The position numbers and the translations under genes are program-made. Of a stretch of DNA of 64,000 bases, positions 23,759 to 32,640 are shown one piece after another. Positions within the stretch are counted from its first letter, which is position 1. Each line of letters starts with the position of its first letter. The notes beneath the pieces were generated by a model that saw only the letters and a program-made list of their open reading frames with translations, searched no databases and had not been told where the DNA came from. The DNA lies in NCBI RefSeq assembly GCF_900115815.1, contig NZ_FOXV01000006.1:1-64000 (forward strand). Direction: 5' to 3'. The stretch comes from Roseivivax halotolerans. Its GTDB lineage: Bacteria > Pseudomonadota > Alphaproteobacteria > Rhodobacterales > Rhodobacteraceae.

Positions 23759-25408
23759 CTAGTGCCCCAAGACCGCGTTCAGGTCGTCAATTACGCCGTA
23801 ATCGGCGGCTCGCGCGGCGCATTTTGGGCGGAACCCCGTGTATCGAAAGTCTCCGATGACGCGGTTGCGGGTGCTGCGCGGATCTGTCTCGAAGGTGAAA
23901 ATGTCCTGTAGCGTGATGACGTCCTCCGCCATCCCTGCGATCTCCGAGATCGACGTTATGCGGCGCTTGCCGTCCCGCATCCGCGACACCTGGACCACCA
24001 GATTGACCGCCTCGGCGAGTTGGCGGCGGACCACGCCGGTTCCGGGGTTGAACCCGGCAAGCGACGCCATGCTCTCGACGCGGGTCAGGGCCTCGCGCGG
24101 GGAGTTGGCATGGAGCGTGCTCATGGAGCCGTCGTGCCCGGTATTCATCGCTTGCAGGAGGTCCAGCACCTCGTCGCCGCGGATCTCGCCGATAATGATG
24201 CGGTCAGGCCGCATCCTGAGCGCGTTGCGAACCAGCGTCCGCATCGTCACCTCGCCGGTGCCCTCGACATTGGGCGGGCGCGTCTCGAAGCGCACGACAT
24301 GCGGTTGCTGCAGGCGCAGCTCGGCCGCGTCCTCGATGGTGACCAGCCGCTCGTCCTCGGGGATGTATTGCGACATCGCGTTCATCAGGGTCGTCTTGCC
24401 CGACCCGGTGCCGCCCGAGATCAGGATGTTGAGCCGCAGATGCGCCGCGAGGCTGAGAAAGCCCGCCATCTGCGAGGTGAGGCTGCCACCTTGCACCAAC
24501 GTGTCCAGGCCAATGGGATGGGCCGGGAACTTGCGGATGGTGATCGTCGGCCCGTCAATCGCCAAGGGCGGGATCGCGACGTTCACGCGGCTGCCATCGG
24601 CAAGGCGCGCATCGACCATGGGCTGGCTCTCGTCGATCCGGCGGCCCACTTCGGAAACGATGCGGCTGGCGACGGCGCGCACATGGGTGTCGTCGCGAAA
24701 CCGCACATCGGTCAGCTCCAGCTTGCCGTTCCGCTCGATGAAGACGCGGCGGGGGCCGTTCACCATGATATCGGTGATCTCGTCGTCGCTGAGCAGCGCC
24801 TCCAAAGGGCCAAGGCCCAGCATGTCGGCCAGAACCGCGCGGACGAGATCGGCGATCTCGCGTCCGTTCAGGTGCAGTTTGCGCTCGTCGGACAGCGCCC
24901 GGATCGCCTGATGGATCGCGGATTCCTGCTCTTCGCGCGATTGGGCGGCAAGATCGGAGAAGTCGAGCGTCCGCGACAGGCTGCGGATGACATCGCCCGA
25001 AAGGGCCGTGACGTCGGAAGAGTCCATCGATGCGGATGGCGCGGGTGGGGACGCAGGAACAGGGACCGGCATGGGCGCCGGCGTCCGAGCGGGTCTCGGC
25101 ATCTCGGCACCCGGCTGAAGCTGCGGGCGCTTCTCCGGCCCGGGTGTGGCTGTCGTGGGCCGTCCTTCGGGTTTTGCCGACGCTTTGTTGTCCCGCTCGG
25201 CTTGCGCCTCAAGTGCCGCTGTCGCCGCGTGCAACAGATCGATCTGGCTGGCGAGGGGCCAATGCTCGTTCGAGCTTTCCACGAAGAAGCTGACCGCGTT
25301 GTTGGCCCGCTCCTGTGCCGAAAGGCCGGGAATATCTATCCGTGCCGCGATGGCATTGATCTTCTCCAGAGCCTCGCGGTGGGACGGCTGGAACATGTGC
25401 ACGCTCAT
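23759..25408 (-). CDS. tadA: Tad pilus assembly ATPase TadA/CpaF
   Basis: About 549 residues from the ATG at 25408, which overlaps the tadZ stop by 4 bases. It is a hexameric type II/IV secretion ATPase. The N-terminal quarter is variable and Pro/Ala-rich (about 85-135). The conserved part contains Walker A GGTGSGKTT, an Asp box (TIEDAAELRLQQPHVVRFETR), Walker B (PDRIIIGEIRGDE) and the His box (GHDGSMSTLHANS). CpaF/TadA powers Flp pilus extension and probably retraction. All catalytic motifs are intact, so the machine should be functional at this step. Confidence 0.93.
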   Translation of the reverse strand: MSVHMFQPSHREALEKINAIAARIDIPGLSAQERANNAVSFFVESSNEHWPLASQIDLLHAATAALEAQAERDNKASAKPEGRPTTATPGPEKRPQLQPGAEMPRPARTPAPMPVPVPASPPAPSASMDSSDVTALSGDVIRSLSRTLDFSDLAAQSREEQESAIHQAIRALSDERKLHLNGREIADLVRAVLADMLGLGPLEALLSDDEITDIMVNGPRRVFIERNGKLELTDVRFRDDTHVRAVASRIVSEVGRRIDESQPMVDARLADGSRVNVAIPPLAIDGPTITIRKFPAHPIGLDTLVQGGSLTSQMAGFLSLAAHLRLNILISGGTGSGKTTLMNAMSQYIPEDERLVTIEDAAELRLQQPHVVRFETRPPNVEGTGEVTMRTLVRNALRMRPDRIIIGEIRGDEVLDLLQAMNTGHDGSMSTLHANSPREALTRVESMASLAGFNPGTGVVRRQLAEAVNLVVQVSRMRDGKRRITSISEIAGMAEDVITLQDIFTFETDPRSTRNRVIGDFRYTGFRPKCAARAADYGVIDDLNAVLGH

Positions 25409-26622
25409 TTGCCGAACCTGCGTAGCAAGGATGGACGGCCGGACGTCTTGCCGGCCGGTGATGGCGGGGTGGTCGCGGCGGAAGAAATCTTGCGAACGGC
25501 CTTGGCATAGGCGCTTCGCGGCACGCATTCGAGAAGCGTGCGGCCCGCGCGCTGCGCCCGGACGATCTGGCGGTCCGCGCGCGGCAAGACCGCGACCGCG
25601 TCGACACCCAGTGCCTTTTGAACCGCCTTGGACGATAGCTTCGCATCGCTGCGTACTTCGGAGAGGACGACATGCACCCGGACATCCGGTGCCTCCGCCC
25701 CGATCCGTGACATCAAGCGGCTTGCGGCATTCACGCCCGCAAATCCGGCAGGGACCACCAGGAGCACGGCATCGAACAACTCGGCGATCTGCGGATCGCG
25801 CATGAGCACACTGCGGGGCAGGTCGGTGACGACCGCGTCGAATTCGCGGCGCAGCCGCGTGTAGAGAGGTGGCAATCCCGCTTCGAGCGCGAGGGTGTTC
25901 TGACCTGCCCGCGATTGCCCGGAATAAAGGAAGAGCTGATCGCCGATCTCCTCCATCGTGGCGGCAAGGAAGGTGCCGTCCACCCGCTCGGGCGCGCTCA
26001 GCGCTTCGAAAAGACCTGCTGTGCCGTCACGATCGAGGGTCACGGCCTGCGAGCCGAACTCGAGATCCGCATCGATCAGCGCCGTGCGAAGGCTCTTGCT
26101 TTTGGTGCCCGCGAAATCGACTGCGAGGCTTTGGGACAGCAGGCTTGCGCCGACGCCGCCGCAGCTTCCGACAACGGCGATGGAGGGGGCCGTCGCCCGA
26201 GGCTGCGGCATCTGCAGCACCTGCGCGGAAGGGCGAGGCGCCGGCTCGACGTTCAGGATGTCCTCGGCTTCGATCGGCATGGCGAAGTATTCCGATGCGC
26301 CCGCCCGGCGGAGCGCCCGGTAGGTCTCGATATCGTCGTGTTCTCCCAGAACGATGACGTCGGCGCCGTTGTCACAAAGGGCCGTCACGTATTCGCAGGC
26401 CATCGAGAGAGAGATCTGGCCCATTTCGGCGATGATCTTGCTCGCAACCGGGCGCTCGGCGCTGACCCGCGCCGCACCGCCTAGGCCGCCGCCATGTATG
26501 ACCGCATCGCCAAGGCCGGCGCGTTCGATGGCGGCCCGAACGGATCGCGCACCTGCATCCGTGCAAACGAAGGTGGCAAGACGGGGCGTCTGTTCTGAAT
26601 TTTGAATGTTGATAGGCATCAC
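25405..26622 (-). CDS. tadZ: Pilus localization protein TadZ/CpaE
   Basis: A 405-residue protein with an N-terminal receiver-like domain (about 10-120) and a C-terminal ParA/MinD-like domain. The P-loop reads VVGSCGGVGASLLSQ, lacking the Walker A Lys and Thr. This degenerate form is known in TadZ/CpaE proteins, some of which bind nucleotide poorly. A LIDADLEFG region and VVTDLPRS replace the other ATPase motifs. TadZ marks the cell pole where the Tad machine assembles. The start is GTG followed directly by ATG; either could be used. It follows flp across a 73-base gap that holds a 6-bp hairpin and a short T-run on the minus strand. Confidence 0.85.
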   Translation of the reverse strand: MMPINIQNSEQTPRLATFVCTDAGARSVRAAIERAGLGDAVIHGGGLGGAARVSAERPVASKIIAEMGQISLSMACEYVTALCDNGADVIVLGEHDDIETYRALRRAGASEYFAMPIEAEDILNVEPAPRPSAQVLQMPQPRATAPSIAVVGSCGGVGASLLSQSLAVDFAGTKSKSLRTALIDADLEFGSQAVTLDRDGTAGLFEALSAPERVDGTFLAATMEEIGDQLFLYSGQSRAGQNTLALEAGLPPLYTRLRREFDAVVTDLPRSVLMRDPQIAELFDAVLLVVPAGFAGVNAASRLMSRIGAEAPDVRVHVVLSEVRSDAKLSSKAVQKALGVDAVAVLPRADRQIVRAQRAGRTLLECVPRSAYAKAVRKISSAATTPPSPAGKTSGRPSLLRRFGK

Positions 26623-26695
26623 GATTCACCCGTTCAGCGACAGAAAAGGCGGGCCGCCGCACGCGCGGAACAGACGCGCGACGGTCCGAAGGGGA

Positions 26696-26908
26696 TCATT
26701 CGCTGTCAGCTTCCGTCTGAGCTTCCGTCATTGCTGTGCTGACGGTTTGGAAACCGGTTCGCGTATCTGTGCCGAGCGTTGCCACTGCACCAACGATCAC
26801 CGCACCGATCAGAGCGGCGAACAGGCCGTATTCGATGGCGGTGGCTCCGTCTTCGTCCCGAGCAAAGGTGCGGGCGATGGTGGCGATGGTTTTGCGTGTG
26901 AAGGTCAT
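26696..26908 (-). CDS. flp: Flp-type IVb major pilin
   Basis: A 70-residue prepilin. The leader ends at RDEDG, and the cleavage and helix segment reads GATAIEYGLFAALIGAVIV. This is the Flp motif, with cleavage after Gly and a Glu-Tyr pair at mature positions 5-6. A short polar tail of about 25 residues follows. It is the structural subunit of the Tad pilus used for tight surface adherence. The ATG at 26908 is chosen because it gives the normal leader length. It heads the operon. A weak hairpin (26662-26667 with 26675-26680) followed by TTTT on the minus strand could attenuate transcription so that pilin exceeds the machinery genes. Confidence 0.92.
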   Translation of the reverse strand: MTFTRKTIATIARTFARDEDGATAIEYGLFAALIGAVIVGAVATLGTDTRTGFQTVSTAMTEAQTEADSE

Positions 26909-27394
26909 GGTTCGTCTCGCTGTTTGTGTGATGGACCCGAATGATCCGGGAATGCCGCATTCCTGATCCCAAACGTGATCCCACGATATCCACCGATGGT
27001 CTCGAACCTGGCCTCTCGACCCCTTGTAGGACGTCTGTCGTACCAAGGTCGGATGCCTTTCCGGCGGGAATCCGGCGGACCGCGGTGGGTTTGAGGCGAG
27101 ATTGCGGCAAGGCGCGATGCGACGTGTCTCCGCTTTCCGGTCGAGGCCCGACCGGGCCGAGCGCCTTGCGGAATATGCGGGGTCCGACGGCCGTCAGGAT
27201 GACGCAGATTCGGAAAAGACTCGCCCGCCGCTGGTCACCACGCGTCCCGCTTGGCCAGCCGCGTCGACTGACCGCCCTGCGCGCGGCGTCTTTCCTCAAA
27301 GCTTTTTGGGATGTGTTCGGGCGTTGGCTTCCCGAATGCCGGATCATGCCGGTATCGGAGCCTCACGCTCTTGCATCGCTGCAGACGCAATCAA
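26909..27394. other. Long non-coding upstream region of the Tad operon
   Basis: About 490 bases without a credible gene on either strand. It is the likely promoter region of flp, reading left. No clear promoter, known operator or repeat was found. A gene present in other Tad loci may have been lost from here, but nothing recognisable remains. Confidence 0.5.
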
Positions 27395-27422
27395 CGCCGG
27401 GGCAAGCAGCCTCGCCCCGGCG
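27395..27422 (-). terminator. Hairpin downstream of the peroxiredoxin gene
   Basis: A 9-bp perfect GC-rich stem (27395-27403 with 27414-27422) with a 10-base loop begins 7 bases after the peroxiredoxin stop codon. The minus-strand tail TTGATTG is only moderately T-rich, so it may be a weak terminator or an mRNA-stabilising structure. Confidence 0.6.
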
Positions 27423-27428
27423 TGGCGT

Positions 27429-27917
27429 TCAAATCGCTTGGAGCATCGCCTCGCCGCCCGACACGTCACAGACGCCGGGGCCTTCCTCTTGCTGAAGCAC
27501 TTTCACGACGCCCGCTTCGACGAGCATCGCGTAGCGCTTCGAGCGTGCGACGAGACCCGCGGGAGGGGCTGTGAATTCCATGCCGATCGCTTGCGTGAAG
27601 GCGCTTTCGGGATCGCCTAGTAGCGTGATCCCAGCCTCGCTCGCGCCCGTTGCCTCGCCCCACGCCTTCAACACGAAGGGATCGTTCACCGAGATGCAGA
27701 TGATCTCGTCGACGCCTTTCTCCATGAAGGCGTCCTTGGTGCGGATGAAGCTCGGCACATGCGCGGAATGGCAGGTCGGCGTGAAAGCGCCCGGCACCGC
27801 GAAGATGATGACGCGCCGTCCGTCGAGCTTGTCTCCGAGTCGGACCTGCTCCGGCCCGTCGGGGCCCATCTGCACCAGCGTCGCCCCTGGCAGTGTGTCT
27901 TCTGTCTTGATCGGCAT
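27429..27917 (-). CDS. Peroxiredoxin, Prx5 type
   Basis: A 162-residue thiol peroxidase of the Prx5/AhpE-like glutaredoxin-dependent type. The peroxidatic Cys49 lies in PGAFTPTCHSAHVPSF, matching the family P-G-A-F-T-P-T-C motif with His in place of Ser after the Cys. A second Cys (PGVCDVSGG, about 150) lies where many members carry a resolving Cys. It reduces hydrogen peroxide and alkyl hydroperoxides in the cytosol. The ATG at 27917 is chosen over longer upstream readings because the family normally starts just before PG-x-x-L and AGGGAGACAGGGC precedes it. It is divergent from the ferredoxin-reductase-like gene. Confidence 0.92.
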   Translation of the reverse strand: MPIKTEDTLPGATLVQMGPDGPEQVRLGDKLDGRRVIIFAVPGAFTPTCHSAHVPSFIRTKDAFMEKGVDEIICISVNDPFVLKAWGEATGASEAGITLLGDPESAFTQAIGMEFTAPPAGLVARSKRYAMLVEAGVVKVLQQEEGPGVCDVSGGEAMLQAI

Positions 27918-27993
27918 GCCCTGTCTCCCTTTAAGCTCCCGTCTCTGCCCGATATAGGCAGGGGACGCCCGAGGAAAACAAGCGAGAACGTCC

Positions 27994-29205
27994 ATGCGCC
28001 ATGTCGTCGTCATCGGAGCGGGCCAGGCCGGGGCCGCCTGTGTCGCGCGTCTGCGGAGCAAGGGATACGAAGGCCGGATCACCCTGATCGGCGAAGAGCC
28101 GGTCCCGCCTTACCAGCGTCCGCCCTTGTCCAAGGCTTACCTTCTGGGAGAGATGCCGCTCGAACGGCTCTATCTTCGCCCCGAAAGTTTCTATGCCGAG
28201 AACGGGATCGAGCTGCGCCTCGGTGCGCGGGTCGAGGCAATCGACCCCGCTGCCAAGATTGTGACGGTCGAGGGCGAGACGCTCGCCTATGACGATCTCG
28301 TTCTGACCACCGGCTCGACGCCGCGCCGCCTGCCGGCCGGGATGGGCGGCGATCTCGATGGCGTCGTGACTGTCCGCACCTTGGATGATGTCGACGCAAT
28401 GGCGCACAGGTTCGGAGCGGGAGCGCGCGTCCTGATCGTGGGGGGCGGATATATCGGCCTCGAAGCGGCAGCCGTCGCGGCGAAGCGCGATCTCGACGTC
28501 ACGCTCGTCGAGATGAGCGATCGCATTCTCTCTCGCGTCGCGGCACCCGAGACCTCCGATTTCTTCCGAGCCCTGCACGAGCGAAACGGCGTGACGATCC
28601 GAGAGGGCACAGGCCTCAGGCAGCTTATCGGCGAGGGCGGACACGTGACCGGGGCGGAATTGTCGGATGGCACGCGTCTCGAGCTCGACTTCGTGGTCGT
28701 CGGTGTCGGCATCGTGCCCGAAACCCAGCTCGCCGAAGCGGCCGCGCTCGAGATCGAGAACGGCGTCAAGACTGATCTGCAGGGGCGAACATCCGATCCG
28801 TCGATCTGGGCAGCGGGCGATTGCGCCTCCTTCCCGCATGGCGAGACGCGCCTGAGACTAGAAAGCGTCGGCAACGCCATCGATCAGGCCGAATGCGTTG
28901 CGGATAACATCGCGGGCGCGGCGCGCGATTATGCCGCCAAACCGTGGTTCTGGTCGGATCAGTACGATGTGAAGCTGCAAATCGCAGGGCTCTCGTCGGG
29001 CTATGACCGTGTCGTCACGCGCCCCGGTGAGGAGGGCGCGGTGTCTTTCTGGTATTACGCTGGCACGCGCTTGCTTGCCGTCGACGCGATGAACGATGCG
29101 CGTGCTTACATGGTCGGCAAGCGGCTCATCGAGGCGGGCAAGTCGCCCGATCCCGTTGCGGTTGCCGATCCCGCGACCGATCTCAAGGCATTGCTGAAAG
29201 CGTGA
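27994..29205 (+). CDS. FAD-dependent ferredoxin/rubredoxin reductase-like oxidoreductase
   Basis: A 403-residue flavoprotein. The FAD-binding GAGQAG lies at 8-13 and the NAD-binding GGGYIG at about 150-155. The YQRPPLSKAYL segment (about 42-52) and WAAGDCASF (about 270) are standard for ferredoxin reductases of the rhodocoxin, putidaredoxin and dioxygenase systems. The C-terminal WFWSDQYDVKLQIAG is also typical. It passes electrons from NAD(P)H to a 2Fe-2S ferredoxin, often for a P450 or Rieske oxygenase. No partner oxygenase is nearby, so its role is open. It overlaps rsmD by 4 bases, an arrangement I believe is common in this family of bacteria. Confidence 0.88.
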   Translation: MRHVVVIGAGQAGAACVARLRSKGYEGRITLIGEEPVPPYQRPPLSKAYLLGEMPLERLYLRPESFYAENGIELRLGARVEAIDPAAKIVTVEGETLAYDDLVLTTGSTPRRLPAGMGGDLDGVVTVRTLDDVDAMAHRFGAGARVLIVGGGYIGLEAAAVAAKRDLDVTLVEMSDRILSRVAAPETSDFFRALHERNGVTIREGTGLRQLIGEGGHVTGAELSDGTRLELDFVVVGVGIVPETQLAEAAALEIENGVKTDLQGRTSDPSIWAAGDCASFPHGETRLRLESVGNAIDQAECVADNIAGAARDYAAKPWFWSDQYDVKLQIAGLSSGYDRVVTRPGEEGAVSFWYYAGTRLLAVDAMNDARAYMVGKRLIEAGKSPDPVAVADPATDLKALLKA

Positions 29206-29759
29206 GGATCATCGCGGGCGCATATCGCGGCCGGCCGCTGACGGCCGTGGGCAAGGGCGATCCCGGCGCACATCTGCGCCCGACGACCGACCGCGTGCGC
29301 GAGAGCCTTTTCAACATGCTGGCGGGCGGGCGCTTCGGCGATCCGTTCGAAGATGCCGTCGTGCTGGACCTCTTTGCCGGGACCGGGGCGCTCGGCCTAG
29401 AGGCGCTCTCGCGCGGGGCGGCGCGGGCGGTCTTTGTCGATGAGGGGCGCAAGGCGCAGGCGCTTTTGCGGAAGAATGTCGCGCTTCTGGGCTGCGGTGA
29501 GCGGGCAAAGGTCATCGGCATGGACGCAACGCGCCTGCCAAGGGCGGAGGAAGCGGCGAGCCTCGTATTTCTCGATCCGCCTTACGGTCGCGATCTCGGT
29601 GCGCGAGCGCTGGTCGGGGCGAAAGAGGCGGGCTGGATCGCGAAGGGCGCGCTCATCGTCTGGGAGGAAAGCAGCCCGCAAGAGGCACCCGACGGCTTCG
29701 ATCGGCTCGATACGCGGCGATATGGCGACACGCACGTGACGGTGCTCGAGGCGGACTGA
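29202..29759 (+). CDS. rsmD: 16S rRNA (guanine-966-N2) methyltransferase RsmD
   Basis: A 185-residue SAM-dependent methyltransferase. It starts with GTG overlapping the previous stop (GTGA). The RIIAGAYRGRPL opening and LRPTTDRVRESLFNML (about 26-41) are RsmD signatures. The SAM-binding motif is VLDLFAGTGALGLEALSRG and the catalytic motif IV is FLDPPYG (Asp-Pro-Pro-Tyr). It methylates N2 of G966 in 16S rRNA during 30S assembly. Length and all motifs are normal. Confidence 0.94.
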   Translation: MRIIAGAYRGRPLTAVGKGDPGAHLRPTTDRVRESLFNMLAGGRFGDPFEDAVVLDLFAGTGALGLEALSRGAARAVFVDEGRKAQALLRKNVALLGCGERAKVIGMDATRLPRAEEAASLVFLDPPYGRDLGARALVGAKEAGWIAKGALIVWEESSPQEAPDGFDRLDTRRYGDTHVTVLEAD

Positions 29760-29791
29760 GTGGGCCGCACAGGCTCGGGCGCGTCTGCCGC

Positions 29792-30964
29792 CTAGCTTTC
29801 CCGTCCCGCAAGTTTCGCCGACCGGTGCGACCAAAGGATATGCGTCAGTGCCCAGAGCGCTGCGATACTCGCGCCGATCCCCAGCGCGTCGATACCGGCC
29901 ATATCGAGCACCAGCCCGCCGAAGGCCGACCCGCAAGCCGTGCCCACATAGATCGCCGCCGCGTTGAGGGCGAGCACGACGCTCGCCTCCTCAGGGGCGA
30001 GGCCGAGAAGGCGTACCTGCTGCGCCGCCATGAACGACCAGCCGAGGATCGACCAGAGGAAGACCAGTGCCATCAGCGCCCAGACCGGGTAGGGCAGCCC
30101 CGAGAAAAGCGGCATAGTCAAAAGCTGGCCCGCAACCAGAAGCAGAAGCGTGCGGAGGAACCCCAGATTGTCGGCCATCCAGCCGCCGAGCAGATTGCCG
30201 AGCACCGCACCCACCCCGAAGACAACGAGCGTCAGGGTGATCGCATCGCGTCCAAAGCCCATCGTCTCGCTCAGAAGTGGCGCGATGTAAGTGTAAAGGA
30301 CGAAGATCGAGCCGAGAAAGGAGGCGGTGTAGAGGATTGCGCCCATTGCGATCCCGTCTCGAATGACACGGCCGAGATCCGACAGCGAGACCGGCGCGAA
30401 GCTGAGGCCGCGAGGCACGCGCGTCCAGACGAGCGCGATGCCGACCACGGCCAGTGCGGCGACAAGCCAGAATGCCACGCGCCAGCCGAAGGTAAAGGCG
30501 ATCCAGCCGCCTGCCGGCACGCCCGCGACCTGTGCGAGCGTCAGCCCGAAGACGACAGCGGCAAGGACGCGGCCCCGCTCTTCGGGAGCGGCGAGCGCCG
30601 CCGCGACGGCGACCGAGACAGGCGTGAACATCCCCGCGCCCGCCGCCGCGACACCTCTGGCGAGGAGGAGCCAGCCCATCGACGGCGCGAGAGCTGCGCC
30701 CGTCATGCCGACCCCGAACAGTGCCATTCCGAGCGCCAGCACACGCCGCCGCCCGATCCGGCCGGTGGCGGAGACGAGGAGCGGTGAGAAGATCGCGTAG
30801 GAGATCGCGTAGATCGTCATCACCCAGCCCGCGCCGCTGCGCGAGACAGAGAGCGCCTCGGACATCGGGTCGATCAGCCCGATCACCACGAAGGCGCCCA
30901 TGCCGATGACGAAGTTGCAGGCCGACAGCGTTGCGATGACGCTCCGGCTTGCGCCGTCAGTCAT
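29792..30964 (-). CDS. MFS transporter, drug/sugar efflux type
   Basis: A 390-residue protein with about twelve hydrophobic segments and the major-facilitator A-type motif between segments 2 and 3 (GRIGRRRVLALGMALFG). The N-terminal region and the VPAGGWIAFTFGWRVAFWLVA stretch in segments 4-5 resemble the AraJ/YdhP/Bcr-type arabinose and drug efflux permeases. It should export a small molecule using the proton gradient. The substrate is unknown. It overlaps the map 3' end by 8 bases, so the two are probably co-transcribed. Confidence 0.85.
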   Translation of the reverse strand: MTDGASRSVIATLSACNFVIGMGAFVVIGLIDPMSEALSVSRSGAGWVMTIYAISYAIFSPLLVSATGRIGRRRVLALGMALFGVGMTGAALAPSMGWLLLARGVAAAGAGMFTPVSVAVAAALAAPEERGRVLAAVVFGLTLAQVAGVPAGGWIAFTFGWRVAFWLVAALAVVGIALVWTRVPRGLSFAPVSLSDLGRVIRDGIAMGAILYTASFLGSIFVLYTYIAPLLSETMGFGRDAITLTLVVFGVGAVLGNLLGGWMADNLGFLRTLLLLVAGQLLTMPLFSGLPYPVWALMALVFLWSILGWSFMAAQQVRLLGLAPEEASVVLALNAAAIYVGTACGSAFGGLVLDMAGIDALGIGASIAALWALTHILWSHRSAKLAGRES

Positions 30965-31769
30965 AAGTGGGGTGGAATTTGCCCGCCGGGGATTGCGTGA
31001 AGATCTCGACCCCGTCCGAGGTCACGCCGACCGAATGTTCAAACTGTGCGGAGAACGACTTGTCCCGCGTCACCGCCGTCCAGTCGTCGGACAGCACCTT
31101 GGTCTCGTGACGACCGAGATTCACCATCGGCTCGATAGTGAAAAACATGCCTTCCTCGAGCTGAGGGCCGGTGCCTGCGCGTCCATAATGCAGAACGTTC
31201 GGCGGCGCGTGGAACACCCGGCCCAATCCGTGTCCGCAGAAATCACGCACGACCGACATGCGCTGGCTCTCCACGTAGGTTTGAATGGCGTGGCCGATAT
31301 CGCCGAAGGTGTTGCCCGGCTTGACCGCCTCGATCCCCATCATCAATGCGTCATAGGTGACCTGGATCAGCCGTTCGGATTTGCGCGGCAGCTTGCCCGC
31401 GACATACATCCGGCTCGTGTCGCCGTACCAGCCATCCACGATAACGGTGACGTCGATGTTGAGGATGTCGCCATCCTTCAGCTTCTTGTCGCCGGGGATG
31501 CCGTGGCAGACCACGTGGTTCACGCTGATGCAGGTGGCGTGCTGGTATCCCTTGTAACCGATCGTCGCAGAGGTCGCGCCTTCTTCCTCGATCCGCTTGC
31601 GAATGTAGTCGTCAAGCGCGCCGGTGGTCTGGCCGGGGTAGATATGCTCGGCCACCTCGTCGAGAAGCTGCGCCGCAAGACGCCCAGCCGCATGCATTCC
31701 CGCGAAATCGCCGGGTTCATAAATGCGGATCCCGTCTCGGGTCAGTCGTCCGGGGCTGGCTTCGTTCAA
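30957..31769 (-). CDS. map: Type I methionine aminopeptidase
   Basis: A 270-residue enzyme that removes the initiator Met from new proteins. The pita-bread fold metal ligands are visible: an Asp pair in LNIDVTVIVDGWYGDTSRM, the His in FCGHGLGRVFH, the Glu in FTIEPMVN and the last Glu in SAQFEHSVGVT. Length is typical of the bacterial type Ia/Ib form without an SH3 or zinc-finger extension. It follows the sfsA terminator and overlaps the MFS gene. Confidence 0.95.
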   Translation of the reverse strand: MNEASPGRLTRDGIRIYEPGDFAGMHAAGRLAAQLLDEVAEHIYPGQTTGALDDYIRKRIEEEGATSATIGYKGYQHATCISVNHVVCHGIPGDKKLKDGDILNIDVTVIVDGWYGDTSRMYVAGKLPRKSERLIQVTYDALMMGIEAVKPGNTFGDIGHAIQTYVESQRMSVVRDFCGHGLGRVFHAPPNVLHYGRAGTGPQLEEGMFFTIEPMVNLGRHETKVLSDDWTAVTRDKSFSAQFEHSVGVTSDGVEIFTQSPAGKFHPTYD

Positions 31770-31807
31770 GGTTTATCTCCAAACATCTCTTGACGCGGAA
31801 TTTAGGA

Positions 31808-31834
31808 CCAAAAAGCGGGTATTTCCACCCGCTT
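31808..31834 (-). terminator. Rho-independent terminator downstream of sfsA
   Basis: A perfect 8-bp stem (31813-31820 with 31827-31834, loop of 6) is followed on the minus strand by TTTTTGG. It lies 50 bases after the sfsA stop codon and separates sfsA from map. Confidence 0.82.
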
Positions 31835-31883
31835 GCTGCGATGCAGCTTGAAAGGGGCGTTCACGTGGCCTGCGAGATGGCTT

Positions 31884-32591
31884 TCAGGGCTCCGAAAAAG
31901 GCAGCGGCGTCGTGGTTTTGATGCCATCTGGCCCGATCTTGGTGGCCAGCGCGATGACCTCGACACCCGCGGCTCGGGCCTCGCGGAACGCCTTTGCGTA
32001 AGCGGGATCGATATCGGCGGCGAGCGCCACCTCGCGCGCATCATCGCGCGCGACGAGATAGAGCATGATGGCCCGCCCCTCCACTGACGCGATCTGGCCC
32101 AGTTCTTTCAAGTGCTTGGTGCCGCGCGCTGTCACGCTGTCGGGAAATTCCGCCACGCCCGGCGTTCGGGAGAGGGTGACGGACTTCACCTCGACATAGG
32201 CGGCGGGCAGGCCCGCGCCTTGGAGGAGGAAATCGATTCGGCTCGCCTCTCCGTATTTCTGCTCGGGGCGGACGCAGTCATAGGCGTCGAGCCCTGCGAT
32301 TCGCTTCGCCTCCAGTGCCTCGCGAACGATCCTGTTGGCGAGCGCGGTATCGACGGCGACGCGCGCGCCGGTCTCCAGCTCTGCGATCTTCCAGCTCCAT
32401 TTGAGCTTTTTCTTCGGATCGTCGTTGGGCTCGAGCCAGGCAATCGTGCCCGGCTCTGCAAGGCCAAGCATGGAGCCGGGGTTGGCCACGTGCGCGGTGA
32501 TCTCGCGTCCGTCCTCGAGACGGCAATCGGCGAGAAAGCGTTTGTACCGCCGAAGCAGCGTCGCGCGGACGAGAGGGGTTTGAAAGCGCAT
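31884..32591 (-). CDS. sfsA: SfsA family protein (DNA/RNA nuclease fold)
   Basis: A 235-residue protein of the sugar-fermentation-stimulation A family. It has the N-terminal OB-like domain, with RRYKRFLADCRLEDG and HVANPGSMLGL as family hallmarks, and a C-terminal restriction-endonuclease-like domain with YVEVKSVTL (Glu and Lys of the nuclease core) and DPAYAKAFREA. SfsA proteins have been reported to bind or cleave nucleic acid; the old name comes from maltose metabolism in Escherichia coli. It is divergent from the CinA-like gene with 49 bases between the starts. Confidence 0.93.
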   Translation of the reverse strand: MRFQTPLVRATLLRRYKRFLADCRLEDGREITAHVANPGSMLGLAEPGTIAWLEPNDDPKKKLKWSWKIAELETGARVAVDTALANRIVREALEAKRIAGLDAYDCVRPEQKYGEASRIDFLLQGAGLPAAYVEVKSVTLSRTPGVAEFPDSVTARGTKHLKELGQIASVEGRAIMLYLVARDDAREVALAADIDPAYAKAFREARAAGVEVIALATKIGPDGIKTTTPLPFSEP

Positions 32592-32640
32592 GGCGCAGGC
32601 CTATAGCTGTGCCTCCAGCCGAGGCCAAGGAGGAGACGAG

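Noticed and set aside
25405-26622. Missing Walker A Lys in TadZ as a sign of gene decay
   Set aside because: A degenerate P-loop is a known property of TadZ/CpaE proteins, and the reading frame and domains are intact.
26941-27620. Open frames upstream of the Tad operon
   Set aside because: They have no ribosome-binding site, overlap the peroxiredoxin gene or its terminator, and show no domain or consistent composition.
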